Origin: Deinococcus taeanensis
GTDB lineage: Bacteria > Deinococcota > Deinococci > Deinococcales > Deinococcaceae
Length of the DNA: 64,000 nucleotides
Reading direction: 5' to 3'
Assembly (NCBI RefSeq): GCF_020229735.1
Contig: NZ_CP083455.1
Coordinates: forward strand, 1,825,001-1,889,000
In this document: positions 1 through 9,248 of the stretch, one piece after another
How positions within the stretch are numbered: position 1 is the first letter of the stretch
Layout of the letters: the number at the start of each line of letters is the position of its first letter
Made by a program: the position numbers and the translations under genes
Notes under the pieces: model-generated
What the model was told of the DNA's origin: nothing
The model's input: the letters and a program-made list of their open reading frames with translations, nothing else
The model's database searches: none

Positions 1-23
1 CCATCTGCGCCGCCCCGCGCCGG

Positions 24-1205
24 TCAGGCGTGGCGGCGCAGCAGGATGCTCTTGAGGTACAGGCTTTCGGGCACGCTGAGCAGGTGCGGGTGGTCGGCCG
101 GCTGGTACGTCACGGCGATCACCTCGGCGTCCGTGTCGGCCTCGGCCGCGGCGACCCGGGCGGCGTCCAGCAGGTCATCGACGCGGATGTAGTGGGCGCA
201 GGTGCTGATCAGCAGGTGCCCGCCGCCTTCGAGCATGCGCAGCGCCCGGGCGGCGCCGTCCGTGAAGATGCGCTTGGCGCGCGGCACGTCATCACGGCGT
301 TTGGCGAGGGTCGGCGGGTCAAGCACAATGGCGCCGAAGGTCCGCTTTTCCTTCTCCAGCGCGGTGAGCTGCTCGAGGGCGTCACCCCAGCGCACGCCCA
401 CCTGCACGCCGTTGCCGCGCGCAGCTCCTTCCAGCGCGCCCAGCGCGACATTATCCTTGTCCACGGCGACCGCCTTCGCCCCGGCCTTCGCGGCGTGCAG
501 GCTGAACCCCCCGGTGTAGGAGTACACGTCGAGGAAACCGGCGCCGGGCCGCACGAGGGTGCGCATCAGGCGGCGGTTGTCACGCTGATCCAGGAAGAAC
601 CCGGTCTTCTGGGCGTCCATGGGGTTGAAATGCAGGTTGAGGTCGTTCTCGAAGAACTCCACGCGTCCCGGCACGTCGCCCCACAGGGTGCCGGTCACGA
701 GTTCCAGGCCCTCCTTGCGGCGCTCGCCGGTGTCGCTGCGCTCGTACGCGCTGGCCGCGCCCGTTTCATCCCGCAGCGCCCGGATGATCAGGTCACGGTG
801 CCGCTCCACCCCGGCGTTGCGCAGCTGCACGCCCAGCACAGTGCCGAACTGGTCGGCGATCACGCCGGGCAGCCCGTCCGCCTCGGCGTGCAGAACCCGC
901 TGGGCGTTCGTGTCGGTGATGTGCCCGGCGCGGCGTTCCAGGGCCGCTTTCACGCGGGCGCGGTAGAACTTCAGGTCAATGTCCTCGTCGCGCCAGGTGA
1001 GCAGCCGCAGGGGCGTGGCGCCCTGCGGGTTGAAATACCCGCGCGCAATGATCCTGGTGCTGTCGGGCCCCTTGACGTTCACGACCTCACCCGGCTGGAT
1101 GCCGTCGTCGGCGCGGGCGATATCGCCGGTGTGCCCGAACGGGTAGCGGCCGGCGATGCGGCGCACCGCCTGGGGTTGCAGGGTGACGCTGGGGGACTTC
1201 TTCAC
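24..1205 (-). CDS. Class I SAM-dependent rRNA methyltransferase, RlmI/COG1092 family
   Basis: Likely methylates a cytosine C5 of 23S rRNA. The 393-residue protein has the full RlmI layout: an N-terminal PUA-like segment (about residues 10-80), a central linker domain, then a Rossmann methyltransferase fold. Visible motifs are TGFFLDQR (201-208), the SAM-binding glycine loop VYSYTGGF (227-234) and a DPPT motif at 296-299 followed by the ISTC cysteine region. The start is GTG at 1205, with TAGGCT on the minus strand at 1212-1217, six bases upstream, suggesting a leaderless mRNA. A second family member lies at 40952-42157, so the exact rRNA target of each copy is uncertain. Confidence 0.9.
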   Translation of the reverse strand: MKKSPSVTLQPQAVRRIAGRYPFGHTGDIARADDGIQPGEVVNVKGPDSTRIIARGYFNPQGATPLRLLTWRDEDIDLKFYRARVKAALERRAGHITDTNAQRVLHAEADGLPGVIADQFGTVLGVQLRNAGVERHRDLIIRALRDETGAASAYERSDTGERRKEGLELVTGTLWGDVPGRVEFFENDLNLHFNPMDAQKTGFFLDQRDNRRLMRTLVRPGAGFLDVYSYTGGFSLHAAKAGAKAVAVDKDNVALGALEGAARGNGVQVGVRWGDALEQLTALEKEKRTFGAIVLDPPTLAKRRDDVPRAKRIFTDGAARALRMLEGGGHLLISTCAHYIRVDDLLDAARVAAAEADTDAEVIAVTYQPADHPHLLSVPESLYLKSILLRRHA

Positions 1206-1263
1206 CGCCGCAGCCTACCAGAGGCACCTTCCTGTAACGGGTCGCGGTGGTACCCTGCGCGCC

Positions 1264-1986
1264 ATGACGCAGCAGAACCGACAGCGGGGCGAGGCGACCG
1301 GCACCAGCAGAGGCACTGGGCGCGTGGCGGCGTTCCTACAGACGTGCCGGGGAGCGGGCGCAGGTGCCCTGCGCGCTACCGGACCAGCGCAGGAACAGGG
1401 GGCGGCGCCCCGCGGCGTCCCTCGCGCAGAATTCAAGACCCGCGGCAGCCTGACTGTCTCGGCCGTGCTGGGCGCTGCGGTTCTCTCGGGGTGCGGGCTG
1501 ATCCCCACGCCCAGCGTGGACGTGAAGGACACGCGCCTGTCCCTGCCCTCGAGCGGCGCACTGAACGGAAAGGTGGTGTACCTCGAACAGGACGCGCTGG
1601 CTGGGAATACCGTGCCGGCCGTGCTTCAGCAGATTACCGTGACGGGCAGCGCGACGTACCGGACGCCGGGTCTGGGTACGTTGAGCAGCGTGAACATGTA
1701 TGTGCGTCCCAACCTGACCCTCCTGCCCGCCTCGTGCAGCGCGTCGCCGGCCACGGCCACGGCCCCGCGCATGGTGGTGTGCGACGCTGCGGGAGAACAG
1801 GCGCAGTTCGTGGGGACGCTGTCGCTGAAAGCCGGGCAGGCCACGCCGTTCTCGCTGGGCGGGCCGGCGCTCGACAGTGCCGCGAAGGGTGGGCATGGGT
1901 ACTTTGGCATGGCGTTCACCGCCGGGCAGAGCGTGTTCGGCGACACGCTGAGTCTGAGTGGCATGAAGGCCAGCGCCCGCCTGTAA
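1264..1986 (+). CDS. Putative lipoprotein of unknown function
   Basis: About 240 residues. A hydrophobic stretch ending in LSGC looks like a lipobox, so the mature protein is probably lipid-anchored. Oddly, that cysteine is residue 77 counted from the ATG at 1264; lipoprotein signal peptides are normally 15-30 residues. The ATG has TACCCT at 1251-1256, seven bases upstream, which supports it as a leaderless start. Either the precursor has a long Arg/Gly-rich pre-region or translation begins at an unrecognised internal codon. The mature part is Thr/Ser/Gly-rich and probably beta-rich. I do not recognise a family. Divergent from the neighbouring methyltransferase. Confidence 0.7.
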   Translation: MTQQNRQRGEATGTSRGTGRVAAFLQTCRGAGAGALRATGPAQEQGAAPRGVPRAEFKTRGSLTVSAVLGAAVLSGCGLIPTPSVDVKDTRLSLPSSGALNGKVVYLEQDALAGNTVPAVLQQITVTGSATYRTPGLGTLSSVNMYVRPNLTLLPASCSASPATATAPRMVVCDAAGEQAQFVGTLSLKAGQATPFSLGGPALDSAAKGGHGYFGMAFTAGQSVFGDTLSLSGMKASARL

Positions 1987-2186
1987 CGCCTGGATCAGGC
2001 ACGTGATGTGGGGGCAGAGCCGGGCCTCCGGTCCCCCACACGGGGTTCATCCAGGCAGGCTGAGTCCCCGTTCTGACGGAGCGTTTCTGCGTTTCAGCCT
2101 CCCGTTCCGGTCACGCGGCCCGGTTCATGAAGAGGGATGGTGCCGTGGCTCCTGATCTTGTGACAGGCGGTGCCCTAGCGTCAGGT

Positions 2187-3473
2187 GTGCCTCACAATGC
2201 CGCTGCCCGCCTGCGCCACGCGGGCGTCACCGTCCTCCTGGGCCTGCTGGGGGCCGCTGCCGCCAGCCCCGCCACTGACCTGTTTCAGGCGGCGACCGAT
2301 CAGGTGCGGCGCGACTACTACGGCTGGGCCACGGGCTCCCTGGACGACCTGATTCCCCGGTTTGCGGGTCAGCTTAGCGAGCGCTGCGCGGCGCAGACCG
2401 ACACGTGCTCCTTTGAGACGGGCCGCGCCGTGCTGACCGACCTGTTCAGCGCCTTTGGCGACGCGCACACCAACGTGCGGGATCCGGAGGGCGCCCTGCG
2501 CCTTCAGGAACAGCAGCAGAACCGGCCGGTCCCGCGGACGGGCGCCCGCGTGGTTCGTGTCGAGGGGGGCCTGCTGGTGGTGTCAGTGATGCCCGGCAGT
2601 CCTGCCTCTGAGGCCGGCGTGCGCGTCTTCGATCTGCTGACCAGCGTAAACGGTGAGGCGGCCGGAAAACGGGCCGGGCAGAACGCCCCGGTCGGTCCGA
2701 ACGAATTCATTCGTCTGGAACGCACCGCGCAGCCTGTGCAGGTGACGCTGCGCCGCCCGGGCACAGCGGAGCTCACCCTGAGCCTGGGCACGCGCCCTCT
2801 ACAGGCCCGGGACGAACCGACCCTCACCTGGACGGGCGTGGACCGCCGCACGGCCCTGATCACCTACCCCACCTTCCTGCCGCGCGACGCCTCCGAGCTG
2901 TTCCTGAAACGCGTCCAGGAGGCGCAGGCGGGCGGTGCGCAGGCCCTGATCGTGGACCTGCGTTACAACGGCGGCGGCAGCCTGAGTGAATGCGTCGCGG
3001 CGGCCAGCGTGTTCACCCCCGTGGAGTACCGCACGCAGTACCGCACGGGCAGCGCGATCTACGCGGGACTGGAAGGGCAAGAGGTGCGCCCACAGAGCCG
3101 GCGGCCCGCGCCGGACCGCGCGGTGTGGCATGGTCCCGCCGCGGTCCTGGTGGGCCCGAACACGGCGTCCTGCGCGGAGGTGTTCACGTTCTACGCCCAG
3201 CGGGCCGGGGTGCCGGCGGTTGGCGAGAGCACCAAGGGCGTGGGGAACAGCGGCGTGATCTTCCAACCTCTTCCCGACGGTGGTGTGGTGTCCGTCACGA
3301 TCCTCCGGGCATTCGGCCCGGACGGCCAGCCGCTGCCGGACCGCGTGCAGCCGGACGTGCTGGCCCCCACAGACCTGAACGCCCTGATGACAGAGGGCCG
3401 TGACACCACCCTGGAAGCCGCCCTGATCACCGTGTCGCAGGTGCAGGGACCGCGCCTGCCTGCGCGGCCGTAA
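2187..3473 (+). CDS. Exported S41-family (C-terminal processing-like) serine protease
   Basis: Secreted or periplasmic protease of the tail-specific S41 type. After a hydrophobic signal segment ([14 protein letters not shown]) comes a helical region, a PDZ domain ([10 protein letters not shown] motif), then the peptidase core. The catalytic serine lies in NTASCAEV and the lysine in GESTKGVG, the expected Ser/Lys dyad. I prefer the in-frame GTG at 2187, because TAGCGT lies at 2176-2181 just upstream and it gives a compact signal peptide. An ATG at 2127 would add 20 residues and has no obvious ribosome-binding site. The substrate is unknown. Confidence 0.85.
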   Translation: MPHNAAARLRHAGVTVLLGLLGAAAASPATDLFQAATDQVRRDYYGWATGSLDDLIPRFAGQLSERCAAQTDTCSFETGRAVLTDLFSAFGDAHTNVRDPEGALRLQEQQQNRPVPRTGARVVRVEGGLLVVSVMPGSPASEAGVRVFDLLTSVNGEAAGKRAGQNAPVGPNEFIRLERTAQPVQVTLRRPGTAELTLSLGTRPLQARDEPTLTWTGVDRRTALITYPTFLPRDASELFLKRVQEAQAGGAQALIVDLRYNGGGSLSECVAAASVFTPVEYRTQYRTGSAIYAGLEGQEVRPQSRRPAPDRAVWHGPAAVLVGPNTASCAEVFTFYAQRAGVPAVGESTKGVGNSGVIFQPLPDGGVVSVTILRAFGPDGQPLPDRVQPDVLAPTDLNALMTEGRDTTLEAALITVSQVQGPRLPARP

Positions 3474-3486
3474 CGGCCCGGCCGGG

Positions 3487-3744
3487 TCAGCGCACCCAGC
3501 GTTTCATGAGGGTCACGAGGCGCTGCGGGGTGACATTGCGGTACTCCACCCCGCTCACGCGGACCAGCGGGGCGTCCTCGGCAGGCACCGCCGGGCCGCA
3601 CTGCGAGAGGACGAGTTCCACGTTTCCGTCGGCCGTAACCATGCCAGGACTGATGCGCAGAGCAGTCCACACGGCGTCCAGCAGGTCCTCGCGTTGATCG
3701 ATGGTGAGGTGTTCAGTACAGATTTCCAGGCGCGTGACGGGCAC
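3487..3744 (-). CDS. Small conserved-type hypothetical protein
   Basis: 85 residues, not recognised. It starts at GTG 3744 with AAGGAG nine bases upstream, so unlike many neighbours it has a canonical ribosome-binding site. The sequence has alternating hydrophobic strands and helices (TRLEICTEHLT, a helix around LLDAVWTALR) with one or two cysteines and no membrane segment or metal motif. It converges on the S41 protease gene, with only 13 bases between the stop codons. Confidence 0.65.
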   Translation of the reverse strand: MPVTRLEICTEHLTIDQREDLLDAVWTALRISPGMVTADGNVELVLSQCGPAVPAEDAPLVRVSGVEYRNVTPQRLVTLMKRWVR

Positions 3745-3831
3745 AGTCTCAGTCTCCTTCGGGCCGGGTCATCCTAGAGCAGTTCCGCGGTGGCCGCCAC
3801 CACGGCGCACCCAGCCGGTACAGTTGCAGGC

Positions 3832-4749
3832 GTGACCGTCTCCCCCGCCCCGTCCGTGCCTGAGCAGCGCGCCGCGCTGCTCGGCGTGATCGTGACCGTG
3901 ATCATCTGGGGAGGGAACGTGGTGCTGCTCAAGGCCCTGCTCGGGCACCTGAACGCCGAGACCATCAACGTGGGCCGGTTCCTGATCGCCGGCACGCTCC
4001 TGGTCACGCTGGCGGTCCGGGCCCATGGCTGGCCCAGCTGGACGCGCCGCACCTGGTTGACCGTGGCGGGCGTGGGGCTGGTGGGCAACAGCCTGTTCCA
4101 GGCGCTGTTCCTCACCGGGATTCACCTGTCGCCGGCGGGCGTGTCCGGCGTGGTGAACGGTCTGGTGCCGGTGCTGGTGCTGCCGCTGGGCCTGCTGCTG
4201 GGCGTGAAGGTCACGCGCCGGCAGGCCGGCGGCGTGACGCTGGCCTTTGCGGGCCTGCTGACCCTGCTGCTCCTGACCCGGCAGCCGGGCGCGCCGGTGT
4301 CCCTGGCGGGGCTGGGCTGGCTGCTGCTCGCGGCGACCGCGTGGGCGGTGTACACCCTGTTCAACCGGATGCTCTCGGCGCGGGTGGGCGCCCTACCGTT
4401 CGTGGCGTTCAGCCTCGCGCTGGGGTGCGTGCCGTACCTGCTGCTGGCAGCGCCGCACGTGCATCTGCGCGGCACGCCGCCCCTGGCGTTACTAGGCGTG
4501 GCGGTCAGTGGCTTGGGCGCGAACGTGATCGCGTACCTCGCGTGGGCGCGCGGGACGCAGGTGCTGGGCGCGGCGCGCACGAGCGTGTGGAACACCCTGG
4601 CGCCCGTGATTGCGCTGCTGCTGGGCGCCGCGACGCTGCATGAGCGCCTGCCGCTGTCGGTGTGGATGGCCGCGGGGGTGATTCTGGTGGGCGCGGCGCT
4701 GGCGAACTGGCCGGCCCGCACGGAGCGCAGCAACACCCCCGCCACGTAG
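3832..4749 (+). CDS. EamA/DMT-family transporter
   Basis: Integral membrane protein of about 305 residues with ten predicted helices in two EamA repeats, as in drug/metabolite transporters. Typical features include the early VIWGGNVV region, the internal repeat beginning near GLGWLLLAATAWAVYTL and the late WNTLAPVIALLLG helix. The substrate cannot be read from sequence. I prefer GTG 3832 because TACAGT sits at 3819-3824, seven bases upstream; the frame is open to another GTG at 3790. It converges on the TerC gene across 27 bases. Confidence 0.85.
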   Translation: MTVSPAPSVPEQRAALLGVIVTVIIWGGNVVLLKALLGHLNAETINVGRFLIAGTLLVTLAVRAHGWPSWTRRTWLTVAGVGLVGNSLFQALFLTGIHLSPAGVSGVVNGLVPVLVLPLGLLLGVKVTRRQAGGVTLAFAGLLTLLLLTRQPGAPVSLAGLGWLLLAATAWAVYTLFNRMLSARVGALPFVAFSLALGCVPYLLLAAPHVHLRGTPPLALLGVAVSGLGANVIAYLAWARGTQVLGAARTSVWNTLAPVIALLLGAATLHERLPLSVWMAAGVILVGAALANWPARTERSNTPAT

Positions 4750-4776
4750 GCGGGGGCGCGGCCCCGGGGCAGGGGA

Positions 4777-5550
4777 TCAGCTGGCGTTCGGGTGGCGGTC
4801 GGTGTCGTGCAGCTGCACGGGTATGCCGCGCCGCACGCGCAGGTTCAGCAGTTCTACGCTGATGGCGAAGCCCATGGCGAAGTACGTGTAGCCCTTGGGA
4901 ATCTTGAAGCCGAACCCGTCGGCAATCAGGTTCACGCCGATCAGGAGCAGGAAAGACAGGGCCAGCATCTTCACGGTCGGGTGGGCCTGCACGAATTCCC
5001 CGATCGGCCGCGCGGCGACCAGCATGATCAGGACGGTCACCACGACTGCCGCGACCATCACGCCGAGGTCATCGGCCATGCCCACCGCCGTGATGACGCT
5101 GTCCAGGCTGAACACGATGTCCAGCAGCATGATCTGCCCGATGAGCGCCGCGAAGTTCGCACCGGCCACACGCATGGAACTCATTTCGCCGTGGGGGGCG
5201 CCGGGTCCTTCGAGTTGCTCGTGCATTTCCCTGACGGCTTTGTACAGCAGGAAGAGTCCGCCGAGGATCAGGATGAGGTCGCGGCCGGACAGGCCCATGC
5301 CGAACAGGGTGAACAGGTCCTCTTTCAGGCGGTAGATCCAGCTGATCGAGAAGAGCAGGCCCAGGCGCATGATCATGGCCGCGAGCAGGCCGATGGTGCG
5401 GGCGCGCTGCTGCTGTTCCGGCGGGAGTTTCCCGGCGAGAATCGAGATGAAGATCACGTTGTCGATGCCGAGCACGACTTCGAGAAGCAGAAGGGTGGCG
5501 AAGGCCAGCCAGGCCTCCGGCTGGGTCACCCAGGTAAACAGTGATTCCAT
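4777..5550 (-). CDS. TerC-family integral membrane protein
   Basis: 257 residues with about seven to eight transmembrane helices. The signature LLLEVVLGIDNVIFISIL near the N-terminus and the later VFSLDSVITAVG carry the paired acidic residues typical of TerC/YkoY/YjbE proteins, which are implicated in manganese and other metal export or loading of exoenzymes. The start is ATG 5550, with GGAG eight bases upstream; a longer reading to 5565 is possible. A leader of over 100 bases separates it from the TetR gene, which is in the same orientation. The ion is not determinable from sequence. Confidence 0.88.
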   Translation of the reverse strand: MESLFTWVTQPEAWLAFATLLLLEVVLGIDNVIFISILAGKLPPEQQQRARTIGLLAAMIMRLGLLFSISWIYRLKEDLFTLFGMGLSGRDLILILGGLFLLYKAVREMHEQLEGPGAPHGEMSSMRVAGANFAALIGQIMLLDIVFSLDSVITAVGMADDLGVMVAAVVVTVLIMLVAARPIGEFVQAHPTVKMLALSFLLLIGVNLIADGFGFKIPKGYTYFAMGFAISVELLNLRVRRGIPVQLHDTDRHPNAS

Positions 5551-5715
5551 TGTGTCACTCCGCAAAACAGAAAGCGGACGCTGCCACGCACGTCCAGGAT
5601 GCCGTTGGGGGTGAGGGACCCGAGTCCGCGCCCGTGCGGCGCGCCTCTGCCATGCTCCGGGACAACCAGACCACCGTTCATGCTGAATTTATGAAGGCGT
5701 CTTCATGAAGCGATT
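5551..5715 (-). promoter_or_regulatory. Leader/promoter region of the terC-family gene
   Basis: Non-coding leader between the TetR gene and the terC-family gene. The upstream end holds a short AT-rich stretch with two related elements, TTCATGAAG and TTCATAAAT (minus strand, about 5694-5710), which could be part of a promoter or operator. The rest is GC-rich and foldable. TerC relatives in other bacteria are often controlled by manganese-sensing yybP-ykoY riboswitches; I could not convincingly match that consensus here. Confidence 0.3.
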
Positions 5716-5739
5716 GCCGTTCCCGGCAGAACGCCGGAC

Positions 5740-6333
5740 TCAGCGCGCCGTGGCGCCGTCCAGGTACACCGCCAGCAGCGCCCGCGCCGTCCCCTGCGGA
5801 TCCGCCGGAGGAGCGCCCGTCACCAACGGGTACGTCAGGGCCAGGAACGCCCGCGCCAGCATCGCGGGCGGCACGTCCGCGCGCAGTTCCCCGCGCGCCG
5901 CCGCCTCCTCGAACAGCTGCGACAGCCCCCCCACCCACACCCGGCGGTACTCCTGCTCGAACGCGGCCCGGCGCGCCGCACTGACGTGCCGCAACTCCCC
6001 GGCCAGCTGCAGCCCCACCCGCTGCTCCGGCGCGCTCGCCAGCAGCTCGTACACCAGGGTATCGAGCTGCAGCCGGATGCCCACCTGCGAATAGGCGGCC
6101 GCCACCAGGCGGCTCAGGCCGGCCAGCGTTCCCTCCAGCATGGCCAGGAACAACGCCTCCTTGTCGGCGTAATGGTGGTACAGCGCCGGTTTCGTCACGC
6201 CGACCGCCTCGGCCACCTCGCGCATGCTCACCCCGTGATACCCACTCTGCACGAACAGCCGCGCCGCCTCCTGCTGAATGCGGGCGCGGGTCGTATCAGG
6301 CACAGCGGGAGAAGACACAGGAGGGACCGTCAT
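5740..6333 (-). CDS. TetR-family transcriptional regulator
   Basis: 197 residues. The N-terminal helix-turn-helix is clear (residues about 15-65: [44 protein letters not shown]). The C-terminal ligand-binding part resembles TetR_C domains found beside lipid or drug genes. The start is ATG 6333, with TATCAT on the minus strand eight bases upstream. It is divergent from the phospholipase-like lipoprotein gene at 6435 and upstream of the TerC gene. The regulated genes are not known; it is one of two TetR proteins in the window that could be the fatty-acid regulator inferred from operators elsewhere. Confidence 0.85.
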   Translation of the reverse strand: MTVPPVSSPAVPDTTRARIQQEAARLFVQSGYHGVSMREVAEAVGVTKPALYHHYADKEALFLAMLEGTLAGLSRLVAAAYSQVGIRLQLDTLVYELLASAPEQRVGLQLAGELRHVSAARRAAFEQEYRRVWVGGLSQLFEEAAARGELRADVPPAMLARAFLALTYPLVTGAPPADPQGTARALLAVYLDGATAR

Positions 6334-6434
6334 CACCCCGCATGATAGCGGCCCCACACCCCTGGCAGCGCCCTGACACAACGGCGTACAGTGAAAAGCG
6401 TCACACCCCCAACGCCCCCTTTCAAGGAGACCCC

Positions 6435-7055
6435 ATGCGCCGAGTCCTTCCTGCCGTCGTCCTGTCCGTCGCTCTGGCCGCCTGTTCACAGCCCCCCCTT
6501 CCCACGGCGAGCGACTACGCTGCACGCCCCGAACTTCAGGACGCCGGCAGCCAGGCCATTCTGGCCCGCTACGGCAACGACCCCGGCCTGATCGCCGCGC
6601 TGCAGGAAGCGTACGGCGAGCGCCCCACCACGCTCACCTACCCCAACGTGCCCGCTCTGGGCGCGCAGGACTACGTCACCGACCGCCTGGAGTACGTCAA
6701 ACGCACCGGGTGGGGCACCGTTCCCAATTACAACAGCCAGTACGCCGCGTACAGCAGCACGAGCCTCCCCTACACCGGCCTGGACTGGAGCCGCGACGGG
6801 TGCAGCGCCCCCGACGGCCTGGGCCTCGGCTACCGCGAGGACTTCCGCCCGGCGTGCAACGTCCACGACTTCGCGTACCGCAACCTGAAGGTGTACCAGC
6901 GCACCGACGCTAACCGCCTGACCAGCGATGAGGTGTTCTACACGAACATGAAAGTCATCTGCGCCGCCAAGAGCTGGTATGCCCGCCCCGCGTGCTACAG
7001 CGCCGCGTACACGTACTACCAGGGTGTTCGGGTGGGCGGCAGCAGCAACTTCTGA
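6435..7055 (+). CDS. Prokaryotic phospholipase A2-like lipoprotein
   Basis: Predicted secreted, lipid-anchored protein of 206 residues. The lipobox LAAC places the modified cysteine at residue 17. The C-terminal half holds the prokaryotic PLA2 signature: DGCSAPDG followed by [14 protein letters not shown], whose His-Asp pair is the catalytic core in this family, with further cysteines later that can form disulfides. It would hydrolyse the sn-2 ester of phospholipids. The ATG at 6435 is preceded by AAGGAGA. It is divergent from the TetR gene, which may control it. The N-terminal 80 residues have no recognised domain. Confidence 0.85.
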   Translation: MRRVLPAVVLSVALAACSQPPLPTASDYAARPELQDAGSQAILARYGNDPGLIAALQEAYGERPTTLTYPNVPALGAQDYVTDRLEYVKRTGWGTVPNYNSQYAAYSSTSLPYTGLDWSRDGCSAPDGLGLGYREDFRPACNVHDFAYRNLKVYQRTDANRLTSDEVFYTNMKVICAAKSWYARPACYSAAYTYYQGVRVGGSSNF

Positions 7056-7120
7056 CGTACCGGAACCCCTCGCACCGGTGGGGCACGGCCCCGAACCCAT
7101 CGGCCCGCCGGCCGCTCACC

Positions 7121-8038
7121 TCATTCGGGATTCGTCCAGTACGGCCAGGTGTGCCCGCCCGCGCAGGTTGCCGTGAACGTCCGGCCCTTCCTGCTCAGCT
7201 TCCCGGGCTGCCCGCACTGCGCGCACACGGGTTTCGCGGGCGTGGTTGCGCCGCACCCCGCGCACCGGAAGGAGGCCCCGTACTTCCCGACCTCCACCGA
7301 CAGTTGCGTGCCCCCACACGAGCGGCACGCGGCGTCCAGGCGGGGCCTCGCCTGCGCCTGCCGCTCCTGCGACGTCCGCACCGGTCCGGTGACCACCGGG
7401 CGGGCCGTCCTGGGCACCGGGGCCGCCAGGACTGGTGCAGGCACATGACGCGTGAGGAGGAACGTCCGAATGCGGGTCAGCTCGGTGGCCGTGAAGCCAC
7501 ACAGGCCGGGGGTCCGGCTGTCCTCCGCCCTGATTGTGGCGTTGACGCGGTCCGGTACCTGCCCGGGCCTCACCCATTCCGTCAGGTCACCCGTCGCGGT
7601 AACGCGACTGTCGGCCGGAAGGGCCACCAGCACGTCCCGGCGCACCCCGGCAAAGGAGGGCGGCCCGGAGCCCGGCCGGGAGCAGTCCATCAAGTCAGCA
7701 GCGTGGTCTTCCAGAAAAGCGAGCAGCAGGTCCAGTTGCCGCCGCGCCTGAACCACAGCCGAAGGCAGGCTGCTGGCCCGCAGGGTCACTTCGCAGACCC
7801 CCTCGCCATGCTCGTTCACGCTGAGCTGGCCGGCCACGCTGCTGTTCACGATCACCAGGCCAGAGCGGTGCAGGATCAGGTGATCAATCTGCGCCACGTC
7901 GCCCCGGCATTCCAGCCGCAGGTCATGAAACACGAACGCCTGCGGGTCCTGCGCGAAAGCACGCCGGAGGAAGTGCACCACCTGCCGGTGCACCTCGTGG
8001 GCGGCGTGCAGCTGCGCTTCGGGGGCCTTGACGATCAC
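7121..8038 (-). CDS. NERD (nuclease-related) domain protein with C-terminal zinc ribbons
   Basis: 305 residues from GTG 8038. Residues about 15-115 match the NERD fold: a helix, then an AQIDHLILHRSGLVIVN stretch aligned to the usual IDHVVVGPTGVFVIEVK region. The conserved Asp is present (D52), but the Glu-x-Lys catalytic pair of active NERD nucleases appears replaced (V-N-S-S around 64-67), so catalysis is doubtful. The C-terminal 80 residues carry CRSCGG, CAGCG, CAQCGQ and a final CAGGH, suggesting two zinc ribbons. It lies 61 bases downstream of lysA on the same strand. Function unknown; nucleic-acid binding is an inference. Confidence 0.75.
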   Translation of the reverse strand: MIVKAPEAQLHAAHEVHRQVVHFLRRAFAQDPQAFVFHDLRLECRGDVAQIDHLILHRSGLVIVNSSVAGQLSVNEHGEGVCEVTLRASSLPSAVVQARRQLDLLLAFLEDHAADLMDCSRPGSGPPSFAGVRRDVLVALPADSRVTATGDLTEWVRPGQVPDRVNATIRAEDSRTPGLCGFTATELTRIRTFLLTRHVPAPVLAAPVPRTARPVVTGPVRTSQERQAQARPRLDAACRSCGGTQLSVEVGKYGASFRCAGCGATTPAKPVCAQCGQPGKLSRKGRTFTATCAGGHTWPYWTNPE

Positions 8039-8099
8039 GAGGCTCCTCCCACGGTGGGCGCGCCGCCCAGCCTGCGCAGCGAGCCGCGCCGGGCGCACC

Positions 8100-9248
8100 T
8101 CACCCCGCGGCGTCCTCGGCCTGCCAGATGTCCTGCGGGGTTTCACGCCGGCGGATCACCGTCCACGTTCCGTTCTCGTGCAGCACCTCGGCCGGGCGGG
8201 CGCGGGTGAGGTAGTTGCTGCTCATGGCGGCCCCGTACGCGCCGGCCTCGCCGATGGCCAGCAGGTCACCGGCCTGCGGGGCGGGCAGCGTAACGTCACG
8301 GGCAAGGAGGTCGCCGCTCTCGCAGGCAGGCCCGGCGAGATCCCAGGTGCCGGTGCCTTCGCGGTGCCACAGGGGCGTGACGGGGTGCTGCGCGCCGTAC
8401 AGCATGGGCCGCAGAAGTTCAGTCATGCCGGCGTCCACGAGCGTGAAGTTCCGGCCGGTGCGTTTGGTGCCGATCACCCGGGTGAGGAGCGTGCCGGCCT
8501 GCGCCACAAGGTACCGGCCGGGCTCCACCCACAGCTGCGCACCGAAGGTGGCGGCGGTGGCGTGCGCTTCGCGGGCGATGCCGTGCAGGTCCGCGCCGAG
8601 ACCCCAGCCGCCACCCGCGTCAAGGACCCCCAGCGGCCCGGTCTGTCCGCGCAGTTCGGTGAGGCGGCCGAACGCGGCCGTGAAGTCGCGCGCGTCGCGA
8701 ATGGCGCTGCCGATGTGGACGTGCAGGCCCAGGGCGGTGTGCCCGGCGGCCCGCAGGGCAGCGAGCACGCGGGGCGCCTGCTCAAGCGTCACGCCGAACT
8801 TGCTGTGCGCGGCGCCGGTGGCGAGGTGATCATGGGTGCTGATGTTCAGGGCGGGGTTCACGCGCACCAGGGCGCGGGAGGAGGGCGGAAGGAGGGCGAC
8901 CTCGTCTTCGCGGTCGAGGATGAAGGTGGCGCCGAGCCGGGCGCCGAGCGCATACTCGCCCGGGGTCTTGGCAGGACCGTTCACGATGATGCGCTCGCCG
9001 GCCGCGCCGATGTGCTGCGCGCGGGCGAGTTCCCCTGGACTAACACATTCAAAGCCGACGCCCTGGGCGTGCAGACGGCGCAACAGCGTGAGGTTCGGAT
9101 TGGCCTTCATGGCGTAGTACACGCGGGCCGTCCCGAAGGCAGCGCGAATGCGCGCCAGGGCAGCGTCGAGTTCGGTCGCGTCGTAGACGTACAGGGGAGT
9201 GCCGTACTGCTGGGCAGCGGCGTGCAGATGCTCGGACGTGAGACTCAT
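8100..9248 (-). CDS. lysA: Diaminopimelate decarboxylase-type PLP enzyme
   Basis: Fold-type III PLP decarboxylase of 382 residues; the expected reaction is meso-diaminopimelate to L-lysine. The PLP lysine is K48 in YYAMKAN. Further family landmarks are HSKFG, HVHIGS, the GGG phosphate loop (LDAGGGWG), EPGRY, CESGD and GAYGAAMSSNY. The start is ATG 9248 with TACACT on the minus strand eight bases upstream. Deinococci are generally described as having ornithine peptidoglycan and making lysine by the aminoadipate route, so the true substrate could differ; ornithine/arginine-type decarboxylases share this fold, but CESGD with the GAYG motif favours LysA. Confidence 0.85.
   Translation of the reverse strand: MSLTSEHLHAAAQQYGTPLYVYDATELDAALARIRAAFGTARVYYAMKANPNLTLLRRLHAQGVGFECVSPGELARAQHIGAAGERIIVNGPAKTPGEYALGARLGATFILDREDEVALLPPSSRALVRVNPALNISTHDHLATGAAHSKFGVTLEQAPRVLAALRAAGHTALGLHVHIGSAIRDARDFTAAFGRLTELRGQTGPLGVLDAGGGWGLGADLHGIAREAHATAATFGAQLWVEPGRYLVAQAGTLLTRVIGTKRTGRNFTLVDAGMTELLRPMLYGAQHPVTPLWHREGTGTWDLAGPACESGDLLARDVTLPAPQAGDLLAIGEAGAYGAAMSSNYLTRARPAEVLHENGTWTVIRRRETPQDIWQAEDAAG

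Noticed and set aside
30..2006. A 658-codon + strand open frame opposite the first methyltransferase
   Set aside because: It is antisense to a clear RlmI-type gene and its His/Gly/Val-rich sequence is the usual shadow of a GC-rich gene.
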